In this document: piece after piece, positions 11,627-21,157 of the stretch | How positions within the stretch are numbered: position 1 is the first letter of the stretch | Layout: every line of letters starts with the position of its first letter | Assembly (NCBI GenBank): GCA_030035585.1 | Contig: CM057467.1 | Span: 67,320,941-67,384,940 of the forward strand | DNA: 64,000 nucleotides | Origin: Dugong dugon | Taxonomy: Eukaryota > Chordata > Mammalia > Sirenia > Dugongidae | Reading direction: 5' to 3' | Made by a program: the position numbers and the translations under genes | The notes under the pieces: generated by a model | The model's input: only the letters and a program-made list of their open reading frames with translations | Databases searched by the model: none | Told to the model about the DNA's origin: nothing

Positions 11627-11690
11627 TCAAGTTAGAAATTCAACATACACTTTTAGGGGACACAATTCAATCCATAACATGAGCTCAAGC

Positions 11691-12094
11691 TTCTGTCCAC
11701 ATCTCTGATTGCCAGGAGTGGCCTGTGATTCGTGCCCCTCCTTCCCACACCTTTTTCACGTTTCAGTAACACCTTGTTCCTGGCAAGCAGCAACTGTAAG
11801 GGCTAGAAAGTTTGGTTTGGTTTTGCACTGCCTTTGTCTCTGTTTTCTCTCACTCTGCAAGCTTAGCTTTGGCCTCAGCCTTGCCCCTGTGTGCAGCTGT
11901 GGAATCAGCACAAGCTTTTACACATTCTGGTATCTGAATCCTGAGTCCTCCTCTCACCAATTCTATGCCCTTGCACGAGTGATTAGCCTTTCTGAGGTAC
12001 AGTTTCCTCAAGGACAAAACAGAACCGGGGGCCCCCAACTTGTGGCATCACTGTTACAACTAACGAGACGATGTAATCAAAGCTCAGAAATGAA
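11691..12094. other. Mostly unassigned, with a MIR-like segment
   Basis: About 11,935-12,025 resembles sense MIR ('ctgaggtacagtttcctcaa'). The rest is unassigned. A plus-strand frame across 11,709-12,119 runs into the next SINE and has no domain. Confidence 0.45.
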
Positions 12095-12296
12095 GGAGCC
12101 CTCGTGGGGCTACAGTTAAGCGCTTGGCTGCTAACTGAAAGGTTGGCGGTTTAAACCCACCCAGTGGCTCTGCGAGAAAGACCTAGTGACCTGCTTCTGT
12201 AAGAATTACGGCCAAGAAAACCCCATGGAGTAGGATCTACTTTGTCACATGGCATCGCTGTGAGTCAGAATCAACCGACAGCACCCAGTAACAACA
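12095..12296 (+). mobile_element. AfroSINE, long form
   Basis: Complete copy: head 'ggagccctcgtggggctaca', B box 'ggcggtttaaaccc', body 'agaaagacctagtgacctgc', 'agaattacggccaagaaaac', and tail 'gagtcagaatcaaccgacag' ending in 'agtaacaacaa'. Confidence 0.92.
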
Positions 12297-12889
12297 AATT
12301 CAACTGCAAGTAAAGCTCATAAATGATAGGTTTGCTCATGGATAATGTGATGATAGAATTTCTATTAAAACTAGACTTTATCTAGTTTGAACTCCACATT
12401 AAAAAAAAAAAAAAAAAGTCACATCCATTGTGTGATTTGACACATTGACCAAAAGAAGGACTTGGCAGGTATTATAACCCCCATTTCACAGAAAAGGAGA
12501 GTGAGGCTCCCTAAAAAAGCATGGAGTCAGAGATGAATGGGACCTGAGACAGCCTCCGGTCCCATATACAGATAACAAAACGAGGAATACATGAAAGAGG
12601 ATTGGCCAAGTTCAAAGGAAAACTAGGCCTTTAACTCCCTATCCTGGGCTTTCTTTGCTCTCTGAGATTCCTTAGATGCTTACTGATTGTACATATTTTA
12701 GTTCATAATTAAATGTCTTTTTCTGAAATGCTAAAGAAAAGTTTGAAGATAACATCACTGGGAAAGGCTTAGACTTTCCTTAATCTATTGAAATTAACAA
12801 ACCTTCCTTGAGCATCTCCTGCTACTCTCCACTCTCTTGCCTGTTGGCAGCCACAAAAGCCGGAGTCCTGATTTGCAAGCAGGCCTGCT
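12297..12889. other. Unassigned sequence with an A run
   Basis: A homopolymer A tract lies at 12,401-12,417. A weak antisense MIR-like segment is around 12,465-12,510 ('cccccatttcacagaaaagga'). Nothing else recognised. Confidence 0.4.
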
Positions 12890-13112
12890 GACTCAGGCCT
12901 TTGCATCCCATTGCCCTGTCTGCCTGCCACACTTCTGGCTCCCTCACCAACTTCAGGTCCTTCCTCAAAGGTCACAGTCTCAGGTTGGCTTTCTCCAACA
13001 CCCCATTTAAAATTGCAATGCCTTCCCACCCGGGCCTCCCTATCACCCTTTATCTTCTAAATTTTCTGTATGAGAATGGTTTTTTCAGGACACCTGTGTG
13101 TGTTTGTAAGTC
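12890..13112 (+). mobile_element. L2 LINE fragment
   Basis: Carries the L2 3' block 'ccctgtctgcctgcc', 'ttctggctccctcacc', 'aggtccttcctcaaaggtca', 'aaattgcaatgccttcccac' and 'cctccctatcaccc'. A related L2 block is at 14,440-14,510. Confidence 0.65.
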
Positions 13113-13311
13113 CTAGACTTGGTCATATAAAACTAAAAACAAAAACTTTTAATCATGGAAAATGTTAGACATATATAAATGTAGACAGAATAGTACTATG
13201 AACCATTTCACCTTCTTATCTGCCCCGTCCCATACCCATCACTCAGTTTCAGCCCATGGTCAATTTTTGTTCATGTATACCTTCCTCCCCTCCTCCCAGA
13301 CAATGCATTTT

Positions 13312-13703
13312 TTTAAATTGTGATTTAAGTGAAAGTTTACATAGCACATTAGTTTCTCATTAAACAGTTAATCCACAAATCGTTTTGTGACATTGGTTGC
13401 CAACCCTGTGATGTATCAACACTCTCCCCTTCTACACACCAAGTTCCCTGTTTCCATTTGTACAGTTTTCTCATCCCTTCCTGCTTTCTCGTCTTTGCTT
13501 TTGGGCTGGTGTACTCATTACGTATACATGATTTAACTATGAATGACATCCCTCACGTGTGTTATTGTTGGCCCTATAGGCCTGTCTAATCTTTGGCTAA
13601 AGGGTGAAACTCAGGAGTGACTTCAGTACTAAGTTAAAAGAGTGTCCAGGGGCCATACTCTCAGGGTTTCTCCAGTCTCTGTCAGATCAGTAAGCCTGGT
13701 CTT

Positions 13704-13737
<34 letters not shown>

Positions 13738-14144
13738 TTTGAATTTTAATTTTGTTCTACATTTTTCTCCCACGCTGTCCAGGACCCTCTATTGTGATCC
13801 CTGTCAGAGCAGTCAGTGGTGGTAACCAGGCACCATCTAGTTGTTCTGGGCTCAGTCTGGTGGAGGTTGTGGTAGTCGAGGTCCATTAGTCCTTTGGACT
13901 AGTCTTTCCTCGTGTCTTTGGTTTTCTTCATTCTCCTTTGCTCCAGCCAGGATGGGACCAGTAGGTGTATCTTAGATGGCCGCTCGCAGGCTTTTAAGAC
14001 CCCAGTCGCTACTCACCACAGTCAGATGTAGGCCATTTTCTTTATAGACTATGTTATGCCAATTGAGCTAGATGTCCCCTGAGACTATGGTCTCCAGCCC
14101 TCAGCCCAGTAGCTCAGTCTCTGAGGGCATGTGGATGAGCCAGG
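13312..14144 (-). mobile_element. L1 3' UTR insertion with TSD
   Basis: 833 bp of the same L1 3' UTR as at 1.04 and 35.1 kb, with its A-rich tail seen as T-rich sequence at 13,312. The 11-bp direct repeat CAATGCATTTT lies at 13,301-13,311 and 14,145-14,155, ending in TTTT as expected for an L1 endonuclease target on this strand. Severely 5'-truncated, with no ORF. Confidence 0.92.
13705..13738 (+). repeat. (TG)n microsatellite inside the L1 3' UTR
   Basis: About 12 TG units, then 'tatgtgtg'. In the sister copy at 35.4 kb the equivalent place holds a T run, so this site in the 3' UTR is variable. Confidence 0.93.
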
Positions 14145-14155
14145 CAATGCATTTT

Positions 14156-14440
14156 ATCATAAAACTTTCTAACTGTTTTCAAAATGTTGTTCTTATGTCT
14201 TCTGTTTAAAAGTTGGTTAAAAAAATGTTTTGCCCTAGGAGAGAATTTGGATTTTTCAGAGAAGTTTTTCTACTGAAAGTTTACAGTTCTTAACTTCTAT
14301 CGTTGGCAAGTTATAAAATGTGATAATTGCTAAGAAGACCATTATAGGCACACTACAGCAGTTCCAGAGGACCTAAAGACATCAACAGAAATAAGCAAGG
14401 AATCTGTACCTGGGAAAAGGTAGTTATGGTATTTCAGAAA
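14156..14440. other. Mostly unassigned sequence
   Basis: No signal beyond the possible older L1 flank to about 14,215. Confidence 0.35.
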
Positions 14441-14510
14441 TAAATAAAATAAAATTGCAACCCCTTCCCACTTCGGCCTTCCCTATCCCCCTTCACCTTC
14501 TAAAATGGTA

Positions 14511-15046
14511 TACACTTGCTCCTCACTTATCAACTATCTTGTTACCTGACATTTCACAGGTACAATAGTAAAAGATCTACTATCTGACTATTTTGTACAT
14601 TAACGACGTACGTCTGGCAGTAACGAAAGCCGAGGTGCATGGCAACAGTAGCACTGGCTGTGATGGGACGTGTAAGGCTTGCTTAAGTTTTGGAGCCCTG
14701 GTGGCGCAGTGGTTAAGAGCTCAGCTGTTAACGAAAGGTCAGCAGTTTGAATCCACCAGCGACTCCTTGAAAACCCTATGGGGCAGTTCTACTCTGTCCT
14801 ATAGGGTCGCTATAGTCGGAATCGACTCAACAGCAACAGATTTGGTGTTTTTTTTTTTTTTTTTTTTTTTTGGTTTAAGTTTTTGACTTTCTCAGGTTCC
14901 TGGATTGCTAATGCCGCACTTATAGGATGTGCTGCCATCTGATCGCTGGGAAATGCAAGTCCCACTTACATTTCACATCGCACCAATTTTCACATAATGA
15001 CCTGGTCTTTGGAAACTAACTATGTTAGTAAGTGAGGAGTGGGTAT
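14511..15046. mobile_element. Non-autonomous DNA transposon with TA target (Tc1/mariner- or Tigger-like)
   Basis: The termini are inverted repeats: 'tacacttgctcctcacttat' on the left and, read in reverse, 'taccca-ctcctcacttac' on the right, with TA on each outer side. Without the SINE inserted at 14,692-14,870 the element would be about 350 bp. No transposase frame. The superfamily is inferred only from the TA target. Confidence 0.55.
14692..14870 (+). mobile_element. AfroSINE, short form, with T-rich tail
   Basis: Well preserved: 'ggagccctggtggcgcagtg', 'gtcagcagtttgaatccacc', 'ctatggggcagttctactct', 'gtcggaatcgactcaacagc', then a tail of about 22 T. A short TSD-like repeat (ttaagtttt) flanks it. 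The close match to the general pattern suggests a young copy. Confidence 0.94.
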
Positions 15047-15322
15047 ATATAGTTTATTTATTGTGTTTAATTATTATTTACTGTGTTCATAGTTATCTGT
15101 TTTCTCCTACTGTAATGTTAAATTCCATCAGGGTATAAATTGGTGTCTGTTTTGTTTAGTGCTGGGTCCCTAAGACCTAAAACAATGACTGGCACTAAGT
15201 TGTCACTCAGTAAATATCTGTTGAGTGAAAGAATGAATGAATGAAGGGGGAGTGAATGAATGACTCTAGACCATACCAGATCATCATAACACACTTTGTC
15301 CATAGAGGGCAATGGTAACACA

Positions 15323-15522
15323 CAGGGGCGGATTACCCAATAAACCAGGTACACACAGGCTTACTTGTGCTTACTTACCAATCTGTAGTGCACAATTTCA
15401 CCTGTTTTTCATCAAAGATAAAATTGTGCACTACAGATTAATAAGTAAACACAGTTAAGCCCATGCGTACCTTGCTTACTATAAGCTGGTGCATACTGTG
15501 CTTACTGGTTAATCTGCCCCGG
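15323..15522. mobile_element. hAT-like palindromic MITE
   Basis: A 200-bp near-palindrome. Terminal inverted repeats are 'caggggcggatta' and, in reverse, 'ccggggcagatta'. Flanking 8-bp direct repeats are gtaacaca (15,315-15,322) and ataacaca (15,523-15,530), 7 of 8 identical, the TSD length of hAT elements. A perfect 19-bp inverted repeat (15,380-15,398 with 15,421-15,439) closes a 22-nt loop. No coding capacity. The family is inferred from TIR style and TSD length. Confidence 0.7.
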
Positions 15523-15530
15523 ATAACACA

Positions 15531-15839
15531 AATAGGGGAGCAGCTGCCTGGAGGGGGGAAGTCTAGAAAAGCTGAAGAGACATGAGCTTACCTTAGCTCT
15601 ACCTTGATGCCAGGAAGACAGGGTAGTGGCAGCACTCCAGACAAAGTCTTAGAATCAGGAAACTAGATGATATAATTTGGCGGCAGTGGATATGTTGAAC
15701 AGCCAGAAGAACATTCCCCAGTGTGGATTTCACAGAGCAACAACCCTGTGAGATGCCCTTTGATAAAGGATACCTTGTTCAGAGCAACACTGGCCCAGCA
15801 ATACCTTTTTCAGAGATTCACAATTCACAAAAAGACCTG
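15531..15839. other. Unassigned sequence
   Basis: Nothing recognised. Confidence 0.35.
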
Positions 15840-16005
15840 GGTGGGTTCAGGTCCCACTTCAGGCTCCTCTTGGCTCAGTGTGTGTGCCCTTTATTTCTGT
15901 TTCCTTAGCAATAATGATAAGGATAATAACGGTGGGCTTATTATAAGAATTAAATGAAAAAATGTATATATCAGAATAATGCCACGTACATAAGAAGTCC
16001 TCCGT
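15840..16005 (+). mobile_element. Possible MIR-related fragment
   Basis: 'gtttccttagcaataatga' and 'attaaatgaaaa' followed by 'agaataatgcca' resembles a badly decayed sense MIR. Confidence 0.4.
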
Positions 16006-16012
16006 GCGTGGG

Positions 16013-16232
16013 CCTAGTATAGTGGCTATATGAATGCTGGTTTCAGAGCCAGATTTCTGGTTTGGAATCTCAGCCCACTGCTGACTAGCTGAGTGAGTAT
16101 AGACAAGTCACTTAACTTCTCTGTGCCTTAGTTTCCTCAGCTATAAAATAAGGATGATAATAGCACCAGCTTAACTAAAGCACAGAGCAGTGCCTGGCAT
16201 CTAGTAAGTGCTATGTTAGTATCAGCTATTCA
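16013..16232 (+). mobile_element. MIR, near full length
   Basis: Head 'agtatagtggctatatgaat', middle 'acaagtcacttaacttctct', 'tagtttcctcagctataaaa', and end 'agtgcctggcatctagtaag'. Inactive ancient SINE. Confidence 0.85.
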
Positions 16233-16234
16233 TG

Positions 16235-16405
16235 CTTGGCTTCTGATGGAAAGGTTAGTGATTCAAGTTCACTCAGAGGTGCCTTGGAAGAAAGGCCTGG
16301 TGATCCACTTCCAAAAAATCAGCCCTTGAAAACCCTATGGAGCACAATTCTACTTTGACACACATGAAGTTGCTGAGTTAAAATGGACTCCATAGCAACT
16401 AGTGA
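16235..16405 (+). mobile_element. AfroSINE, variant form
   Basis: Diverged copy with the variant body 'ggaagaaaggcctggtgatc', 'aatcagcccttgaaaaccct', 'ggagcacaattctactttga'. The same variant body occurs at 45.3 kb, so it is a distinct subfamily. The 5' end is incomplete. Confidence 0.8.
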
Positions 16406-17379
16406 TTGTTAAAACTAGAAGTTAATATCATTTCCAGGCAGCCTTCCTGGACGGCTTTTGTGTCAGAAATTAGCATAATAGAGGCTCTGAGAAGGCCCAC
16501 AGCAATTAAACCTGCTGAACCTCATTAAGTATTTGTCCTGTCCTAATTCCCCTGTGGAATCCCAGCCCCCTACCCAGTCACAATCCAAAAGCCTATTTTC
16601 TGGGGAGCCACCATTGGAAACTGTTAGGCTCCATCACTAGGTCATTTGGCAAGGGAAGGGGCAGACTGCAGATGGGGCAATAGGAAAGAGCTGAGCCAAG
16701 AGCTAGACACTGGTAAAGAGATATAATGAGGGAAGTGACCCCACAAGATTCACATTTGAGGAGGGCACCCCCTCAGGTAGCCCCTGTGGATTGGGGTTGG
16801 GGTTTAGATCTGTGTCAGAGAGACCAATTACAAGACTGTGGCGGAGAGAAGTGGGTCTAAATTGGGGTAGTGGCAGTAGGCTGGTGGGAGGAGGGTACGT
16901 ATAAGAGCTATTTGGAGGACAGAATGGTCAGGGACAGAGGAAAGAGAGTGGGGCTGAGGGACGCAGAACTCTGGCACCGGACTCTAGGAGTGCCACATCA
17001 ACTCTAGTAGACAGAGTGATGAAGGGAGACACCCTGGTTTCACCTCCCCTCACTCTACCACTGAGCATGGGCAGGATTGGAGAGTAATTCCATGTAGGGA
17101 CTCCAGAGAGGCCTCCCAGGATGATTATGAGGCTCTTCCTCTCAGGATTTATCTCAGGGACACCCTGAAAGCCACTACGGAGGAAAAGGGAGCTAGATCC
17201 TTGGGAACCTGAGCACTGGGTCATAGCTCTTTTTCCCTTTCCCGCCCCAGCAACCTGACACACCTCATACACACTCACACATCATCACATTCTTGAGACC
17301 TGCCCACTCTGCCCAAATTCCCAAGGGACACAACATACAGGAAGCCCCAGTCTATATGGGAGAAACATCTTGGGCCTGG
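16406..17379. other. Unassigned sequence, moderately GC-rich in the middle
   Basis: Nearly 1 kb with no repeat that I recognise. The longest frame (116 residues, minus strand, 16,928-17,278) has no domain, no compositional bias typical of protein and no splice context, so I do not call it a gene. Confidence 0.4.
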
Positions 17380-17560
17380 GAGGGCAAAGCTCTGAGCTCA
17401 AGGACTAGTTTCTACCCTTCCTAGCTGCGTGCCCTCAGGAATTCGATTCTTTTCTCTGGGTCTCAGTTTTCCCATCTGGAAAACAGGGCTGATAATGCCT
17501 TGCAGAGTTGCTGTGGAACTAGCTAGGCTGCACATCAAGTGCTGGCAGATGGGCCTGTCA
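17380..17560 (+). mobile_element. MIR
   Basis: 'cctagctgcgtgccctcagg', 'gtctcagttttcccatctgg', 'aaaacagggctgataatg': sense MIR middle and end. Confidence 0.75.
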
Positions 17561-17582
17561 ACAGAAGAAACACCAACAGCCA

Positions 17583-17800
17583 GCATTTATTGAGCACTCC
17601 TTCGTGCCAGACACCATTACAAATGCTTTACATGCTTTATCTCATTGAATTCTCAACAACCCTATGTGATAGCACTTTTCTTACCCTCCCCCCTTACAGA
17701 TGAGAAAATGAGACTCAAAGAGGTTAAGTAATTTGTCCCAGTGACAAGCTAAGATTCAAACTCTGGTTACGCCCCAGCCACGGCTTGACCACTATGCTGA
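17583..17800 (-). mobile_element. MIR
   Basis: Antisense MIR: 'catttattgagcactccttc', 'tacagatgagaaaatgagac', 'gaggttaagtaatttgtccc', ending in 'accactatgctg'. Lies tail to tail with the preceding MIR. Confidence 0.85.
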
Positions 17801-17861
17801 ATAAATGCTCAGTAAAGAAAGTGATGATAGAGACAGCCGCAGTGAAAATGTACTCAGTGAA

Positions 17862-17965
17862 TGAGTTTAAGGAAGTCATTTCCTATTTCTGAGGCCCAGT
17901 TTCCGCTCCTGTAAAATGGGAACAGATGAGAGCTGAGTCCCCTAGTGCTAAGGATTGCATTAAAC
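17862..17965 (+). mobile_element. MIR fragment
   Basis: 'gaggcccagtttccgctcct', 'gtaaaatgggaacagatg' and 'aggattgcattaaa': sense MIR core. Confidence 0.65.
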
Positions 17966-18631
17966 ACCCAGTCCAGGCACCAAACTAAAGGGATAGCTGC
18001 CACCATTAGCAATGCCTGGATTCCTCACCATAAAAGGGAGGAACCACAAAGGACTGGGGTTGAAAGTCACAGGCAGGCCTCTCAGAGGCCAGCCCAGGGT
18101 ACCTTCCTGCTTAGCATCTTCTGCACCTCTGTGTCCAAGCACTAAAAATATCCTGTGATGACTCTGTAGCCAACCCAGCTGCCCTCTGAGGATTCTCGCC
18201 TTTCACAGGCGGTGATCATCTGCTTCCTTCTGGCTCCTGTTGGCAACTAAAGCACTAGATTATCTCGGCAGAGGCTGCTCAGCCTGCTGGTGTGTTCCAG
18301 AACCCAGGCTAGGCCTAGAAGGCCAGAGGGCAGTCATCGATCCAGCTGCCTAGCTGAGTGGTCTCCAAGTCAGCTGCAAAGGCAGGGTGGCCAGGATGGG
18401 GGGGTGGAGAAACCAGGTCACAAGAAGGAGGGAAGCAGGAGACAAGAGAGAAAATTCAGAAGGGGCTTAGGTGTTTCTTCCAAACCTGGAACAGTCTTAA
18501 GGAGAACAAAGGGTGCAGGTTAGCAGCAGAAGAATGCTAATATCAGCACAGTCATAGCAGCTGCCCTCATTTTCCTACAGATGTGCAAGTTGTGCACCTT
18601 ACAAAGCCGGGCTTCAAACTAGTTCATCACA
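17966..18631. other. Unassigned sequence
   Basis: No repeat or gene recognised. GC is somewhat above the local average, but there is no CpG island. Confidence 0.4.
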
Positions 18632-18835
18632 GTTTGACCCTCTGTTGAGGATTTACTTTTCCATCCCAGATGTACTGAATCAGATCTATAGTTCAACAAG
18701 ATCCACAGGTGATTCTTATATAGTTCTACCCCAGATATACGGAATACATAAGAATCACCTAGTGAGCTTGTTGAATATAGATTCTGATTCAGTGTATCTG
18801 GGGTGGAAAAGTAAATTTTCAGCAGGGGGTCAAAC
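18632..18835. mobile_element. MER5-derived sequence in a near-perfect palindrome
   Basis: Two arms of about 88 bp (18,632-18,719 and 18,748-18,835) are inverted copies at roughly 86% identity around a 28-nt spacer. Each arm contains MER5 hAT-derived sequence ('actgaatcagatct', 'caacaagatccacaggtgat' and its reverse) and also shares flanking bases that are not part of the usual MER5 pattern ('ggaaaagtaaat', 'gagggtcaaac'). Confidence 0.75.
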
Positions 18836-18964
18836 CTGAACGAACCAGTTAGAAGCCCTGGTACAAAGGCACCCAGGCTAGGGTAGTAAGTGGGGCTGAA
18901 ACCTATAAGCTGTGTCACACAGAGGAAGGGAGACCTGTCTCTAATTTGCAAGAGGCACTATCTA

Positions 18965-19198
18965 GATTAGCCTTGGCAATGATCATTGGGTACCAACTGT
19001 GTGCCCTACAGTGTTGGTTATATTCTAGTCTCTCATTTAACCCCACCAAGCCCTGCCAGGTAGGTATTATTTCCCCCATTGTACTGAGACCCAAAGAAGT
19101 TGTCACATGCCAAGGTACACTGAGCTAGTAAGTAGAGGATTTTGAATCCTGGTCCAATCAAGTTTAAAGCCTAGGCTGTTCATACTATGTCACTGGCG
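18965..19198 (-). mobile_element. MIR
   Basis: Antisense MIR: 'taccaactgtgtgccctaca', 'gccaggtaggtattatttcc', 'gagctagtaagtagagga', ending in 'catactatgtcac'. Confidence 0.75.
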
Positions 19199-19204
19199 TT
19201 AATT

Positions 19205-19415
19205 AAAACAACAATAATTTATTTATTGATTATTATGCTAGACATTGTAATAAACCATATTACATACATTTAATCCTCAACCCTGCAAGGTAGGAAAGAT
19301 GCTCTTCATGTTGTAGATGAAGAAAATCTCAAAGTGTTCATGGCCAAACTGGGATTCACACCTGGGTTTCCCTGATTTGACAGTCCTTGTTCCTAACTGT
19401 AACCCAGAGGCAATC
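19205..19415 (-). mobile_element. MIR
   Basis: A second antisense MIR directly next to the first: 'ttattatgctagacattgta', 'ctgcaaggtaggaaagatg', 'aactgggattcacacctg'. Tandem arrangement of two independent insertions. Confidence 0.7.
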
Positions 19416-19497
19416 TGAAGGTCCCTAAATTAGCAACTACTAATCTACTGAAGTTCCCTGGTGCTTTAAGAAATATGTAAAAATGGGCCTGAATCCC

Positions 19498-20013
19498 ATA
19501 CAAAAACTTGTACTTGAATGTTTCCAGCAACATTATTCATAATTGCCCAAAGGTGGAAACAAGCCAAATGTCCATCAGTTGACAAATGGATAAGGAAAAT
19601 GTGCTATATACATACAAAATGGAATATTATTCAGCCATAAAAAAGAATGAAGTACTGATACATGCTACAACATGGATGAACCTTGAAAATATTATTCTGA
19701 GTGAAAGAAGCCGAACACAAAAGTCTGCATATTATATGATTCCTTTCATATGAAGTCCAGAATAAGGAAATCTATAGAGTCAGAAAGTAGATTAGTAGTT
19801 GCTTACAGCTGAAGAGGGGAGAAGGGAGTGTGGTGACAGCTAAAGAGTACAGAGTTTATTTTAGAGGTGATGAAAATGTCCTAAAATCAACTGTGGTGAT
19901 GGTTGCACATATGTGAATATACTAAAAGAAATTGAACTGTGTGCTTTGAATGGGTGAGTTGTATGTTTTGTGAATTATATCTCATTAAAACTGTTCTGTT
20001 TTTGTTTGTTTTT
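19498..20013 (+). mobile_element. L1 3' end with TSD
   Basis: ORF2 C-terminal sequence ('attattcataattgcccaaa', 'aaatggaatattattcagcc', 'ctacaacatggatgaacctt') and a short 3' UTR of a non-afrotherian-specific, older L1 type ('gtgatggttgcacatatgtg'). Imperfect direct repeats flank it: 'aaatgggcctgaatccc' at about 19,481-19,497 and 'aaatagacctgaatgcc' at 20,014-20,030. Dead and 5'-truncated. Confidence 0.85.
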
Positions 20014-20030
20014 AAATAGACCTGAATGCC

Positions 20031-20697
20031 CCTAATCTACAACTGAGGCCCCCCACCCCCAATTTCTGCAAATTCTCCAGAATTTAGGTCCTCCAGGCCT
20101 CAGCTGTTTCTGATTTCCTCTTTCACAGAAATGGCTCCCCCACTTCCTTCAGCTGACCAAGGAAGATATACACTGATTGGTGTTGCTTAGTGGACATCAA
20201 CTGGAGCCTCTGCTACCCAGGTGTGCTCCATTCCAACCCAGTCCAGCACGGCCTTTCAGCTTTAGTCTTTCCCCAGGTGTGCCACAGAATTTATGGAGGT
20301 CTGGGTGATGGGAAGGGATCACATAGCAGCAAACAAAGCAAAAGATGTAGAAGGGAATCTTAGCCTCCCAATCCTCCAAAGCCTGTGGCCACCCCACCTG
20401 CAAGACCTCCTTACTGGCCACCATCCTCCTTGGGTGCCAGAGATCTGCTGGGTTGCACAGTCCCTTCTATCTCTTCTTCATCCTCCTCTCCTCTGGCCCA
20501 ACTCACAATTTCCTATTAAAATTTTATGCAAGACAGAATAACTTGGTGACTTTTTAGATTGTCTCTCATCTTCCTCTGCTCCCCTGAAGGAAGTGGCCTC
20601 TCAATGTATTTTCTTAAACAAATTCAAGTCTCCCCATACAATGAACTCAAATGCCAGCTGTTAAAATGTTTTCACCTCACTTCACCCCTTTGACATA
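20031..20697. other. Unassigned sequence
   Basis: No repeat recognised. Two short opposing frames (20,197-20,424 minus; 20,293-20,541 plus) have no supporting features. Confidence 0.4.
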
Positions 20698-20702
20698 CCG
20701 CC

Positions 20703-21152
20703 TGTATAATTTGAATTGTGTCCCCCAAAAAGATATGTTGAAGTCCTAACCACCTGTAAATGTGATCTTGTTAGGAAATACAGTCATTGAAGTTGTTATC
20801 AGTTAACATGAGGTCATACTGGAGTAGGGTGGGCCCTAATCCGATATGAATAGCAGCCTTATTAGAAGAGGGGAAAAACATAGAAACAAACACAGAGAAA
20901 AGATGACCACATGAAGACAGAGGCAGACATACGAGTGATGCCTCTGTAAGCCAAAGAATGCCAAGGATTGCCAAAAGCCACCAGAAGCTAGGAAGATGCA
21001 AGGAAGGATCTTCCCCTACAGCCTTCAGAGAGCATGGCCCTGATGACATCTTAATTTCAGACTCGGAGTCCCCAGAACTATGAAACAATAAATTTCTGCT
21101 CTAAGTTACCCAATTTTCAATACTTTGTTAGCAGCCCTAGCAAACTAATATA
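20703..21152 (+). mobile_element. MaLR/ERVL-type solo LTR
   Basis: Starts 'tgtataatttgaattgtgtc', then 'aacatgaggtcatactggag', 'gaagacagaggcagacat', 'agccttcagagagcatgg' and the 3' block 'acaataaatttctgctct', ending 'caaactaatata'. Possible 5-bp TSD: ccgcc (20,698-20,702) and ctgcc (21,153-21,157), 4 of 5 alike. Same family as 7,649-8,236. Confidence 0.78.
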
Positions 21153-21157
21153 CTGCC

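Larger units (their letters stand above)
9825..11690 (-). mobile_element. MaLR-type LTR split by RTE and AfroSINE
   Basis: LTR sequence runs 9,825-9,937 ('acagaaatttattttctcac', 'ggttcaggaggctgaag') and resumes at 11,236 ('agcaatccttggcattcc', 'cttgtagatgcatc', 'gtgtgtctctgtgtct', 'gacctcattcacataac'), ending at 'ggggacacaattcaatcc' near 11,680. The two parts are collinear with one LTR, so the RTE (9,938-11,235) and the SINE (11,476-11,626) are later insertions. Non-coding. Confidence 0.75.
13128..14215. mobile_element. Older L1 3' end, split by a younger L1
   Basis: The block 'taatcatggaaaatgttaga', 'agacagaatagtactatgaa' and 'cccatcactcagtttcag' is typical of old mammalian L1 3' ends. It stops at the TSD at 13,301, and presumed flank resumes at 14,156. 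Strand not assigned. Confidence 0.5.
14440..15245 (+). mobile_element. L2 LINE 3' end split by a DNA transposon
   Basis: The L2 block 'attgcaaccccttcccac' and 'ccctatcccccttcaccttc' stops at 14,510 and resumes at about 15,047 with the next part of L2 ('gtttatttattgtgtttaat', 'aaattccatcagggtataaa', 'cactcagtaaatatctgttg', then 'aatgaatgaatg'). The order matches a single L2 interrupted by the 14,511-15,046 element. Confidence 0.65.

Noticed and set aside
12095-12296. tRNA-like head with A and B box motifs (here and in all other AfroSINEs)
   Set aside because: Belongs to the SINE; no cloverleaf with matching acceptor stem, so not a functional tRNA gene.
16928-17278. 116-codon minus-strand frame in unassigned sequence
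   Set aside because: No domain, no similarity I recognise, and no flanking splice signals that would make it an exon.
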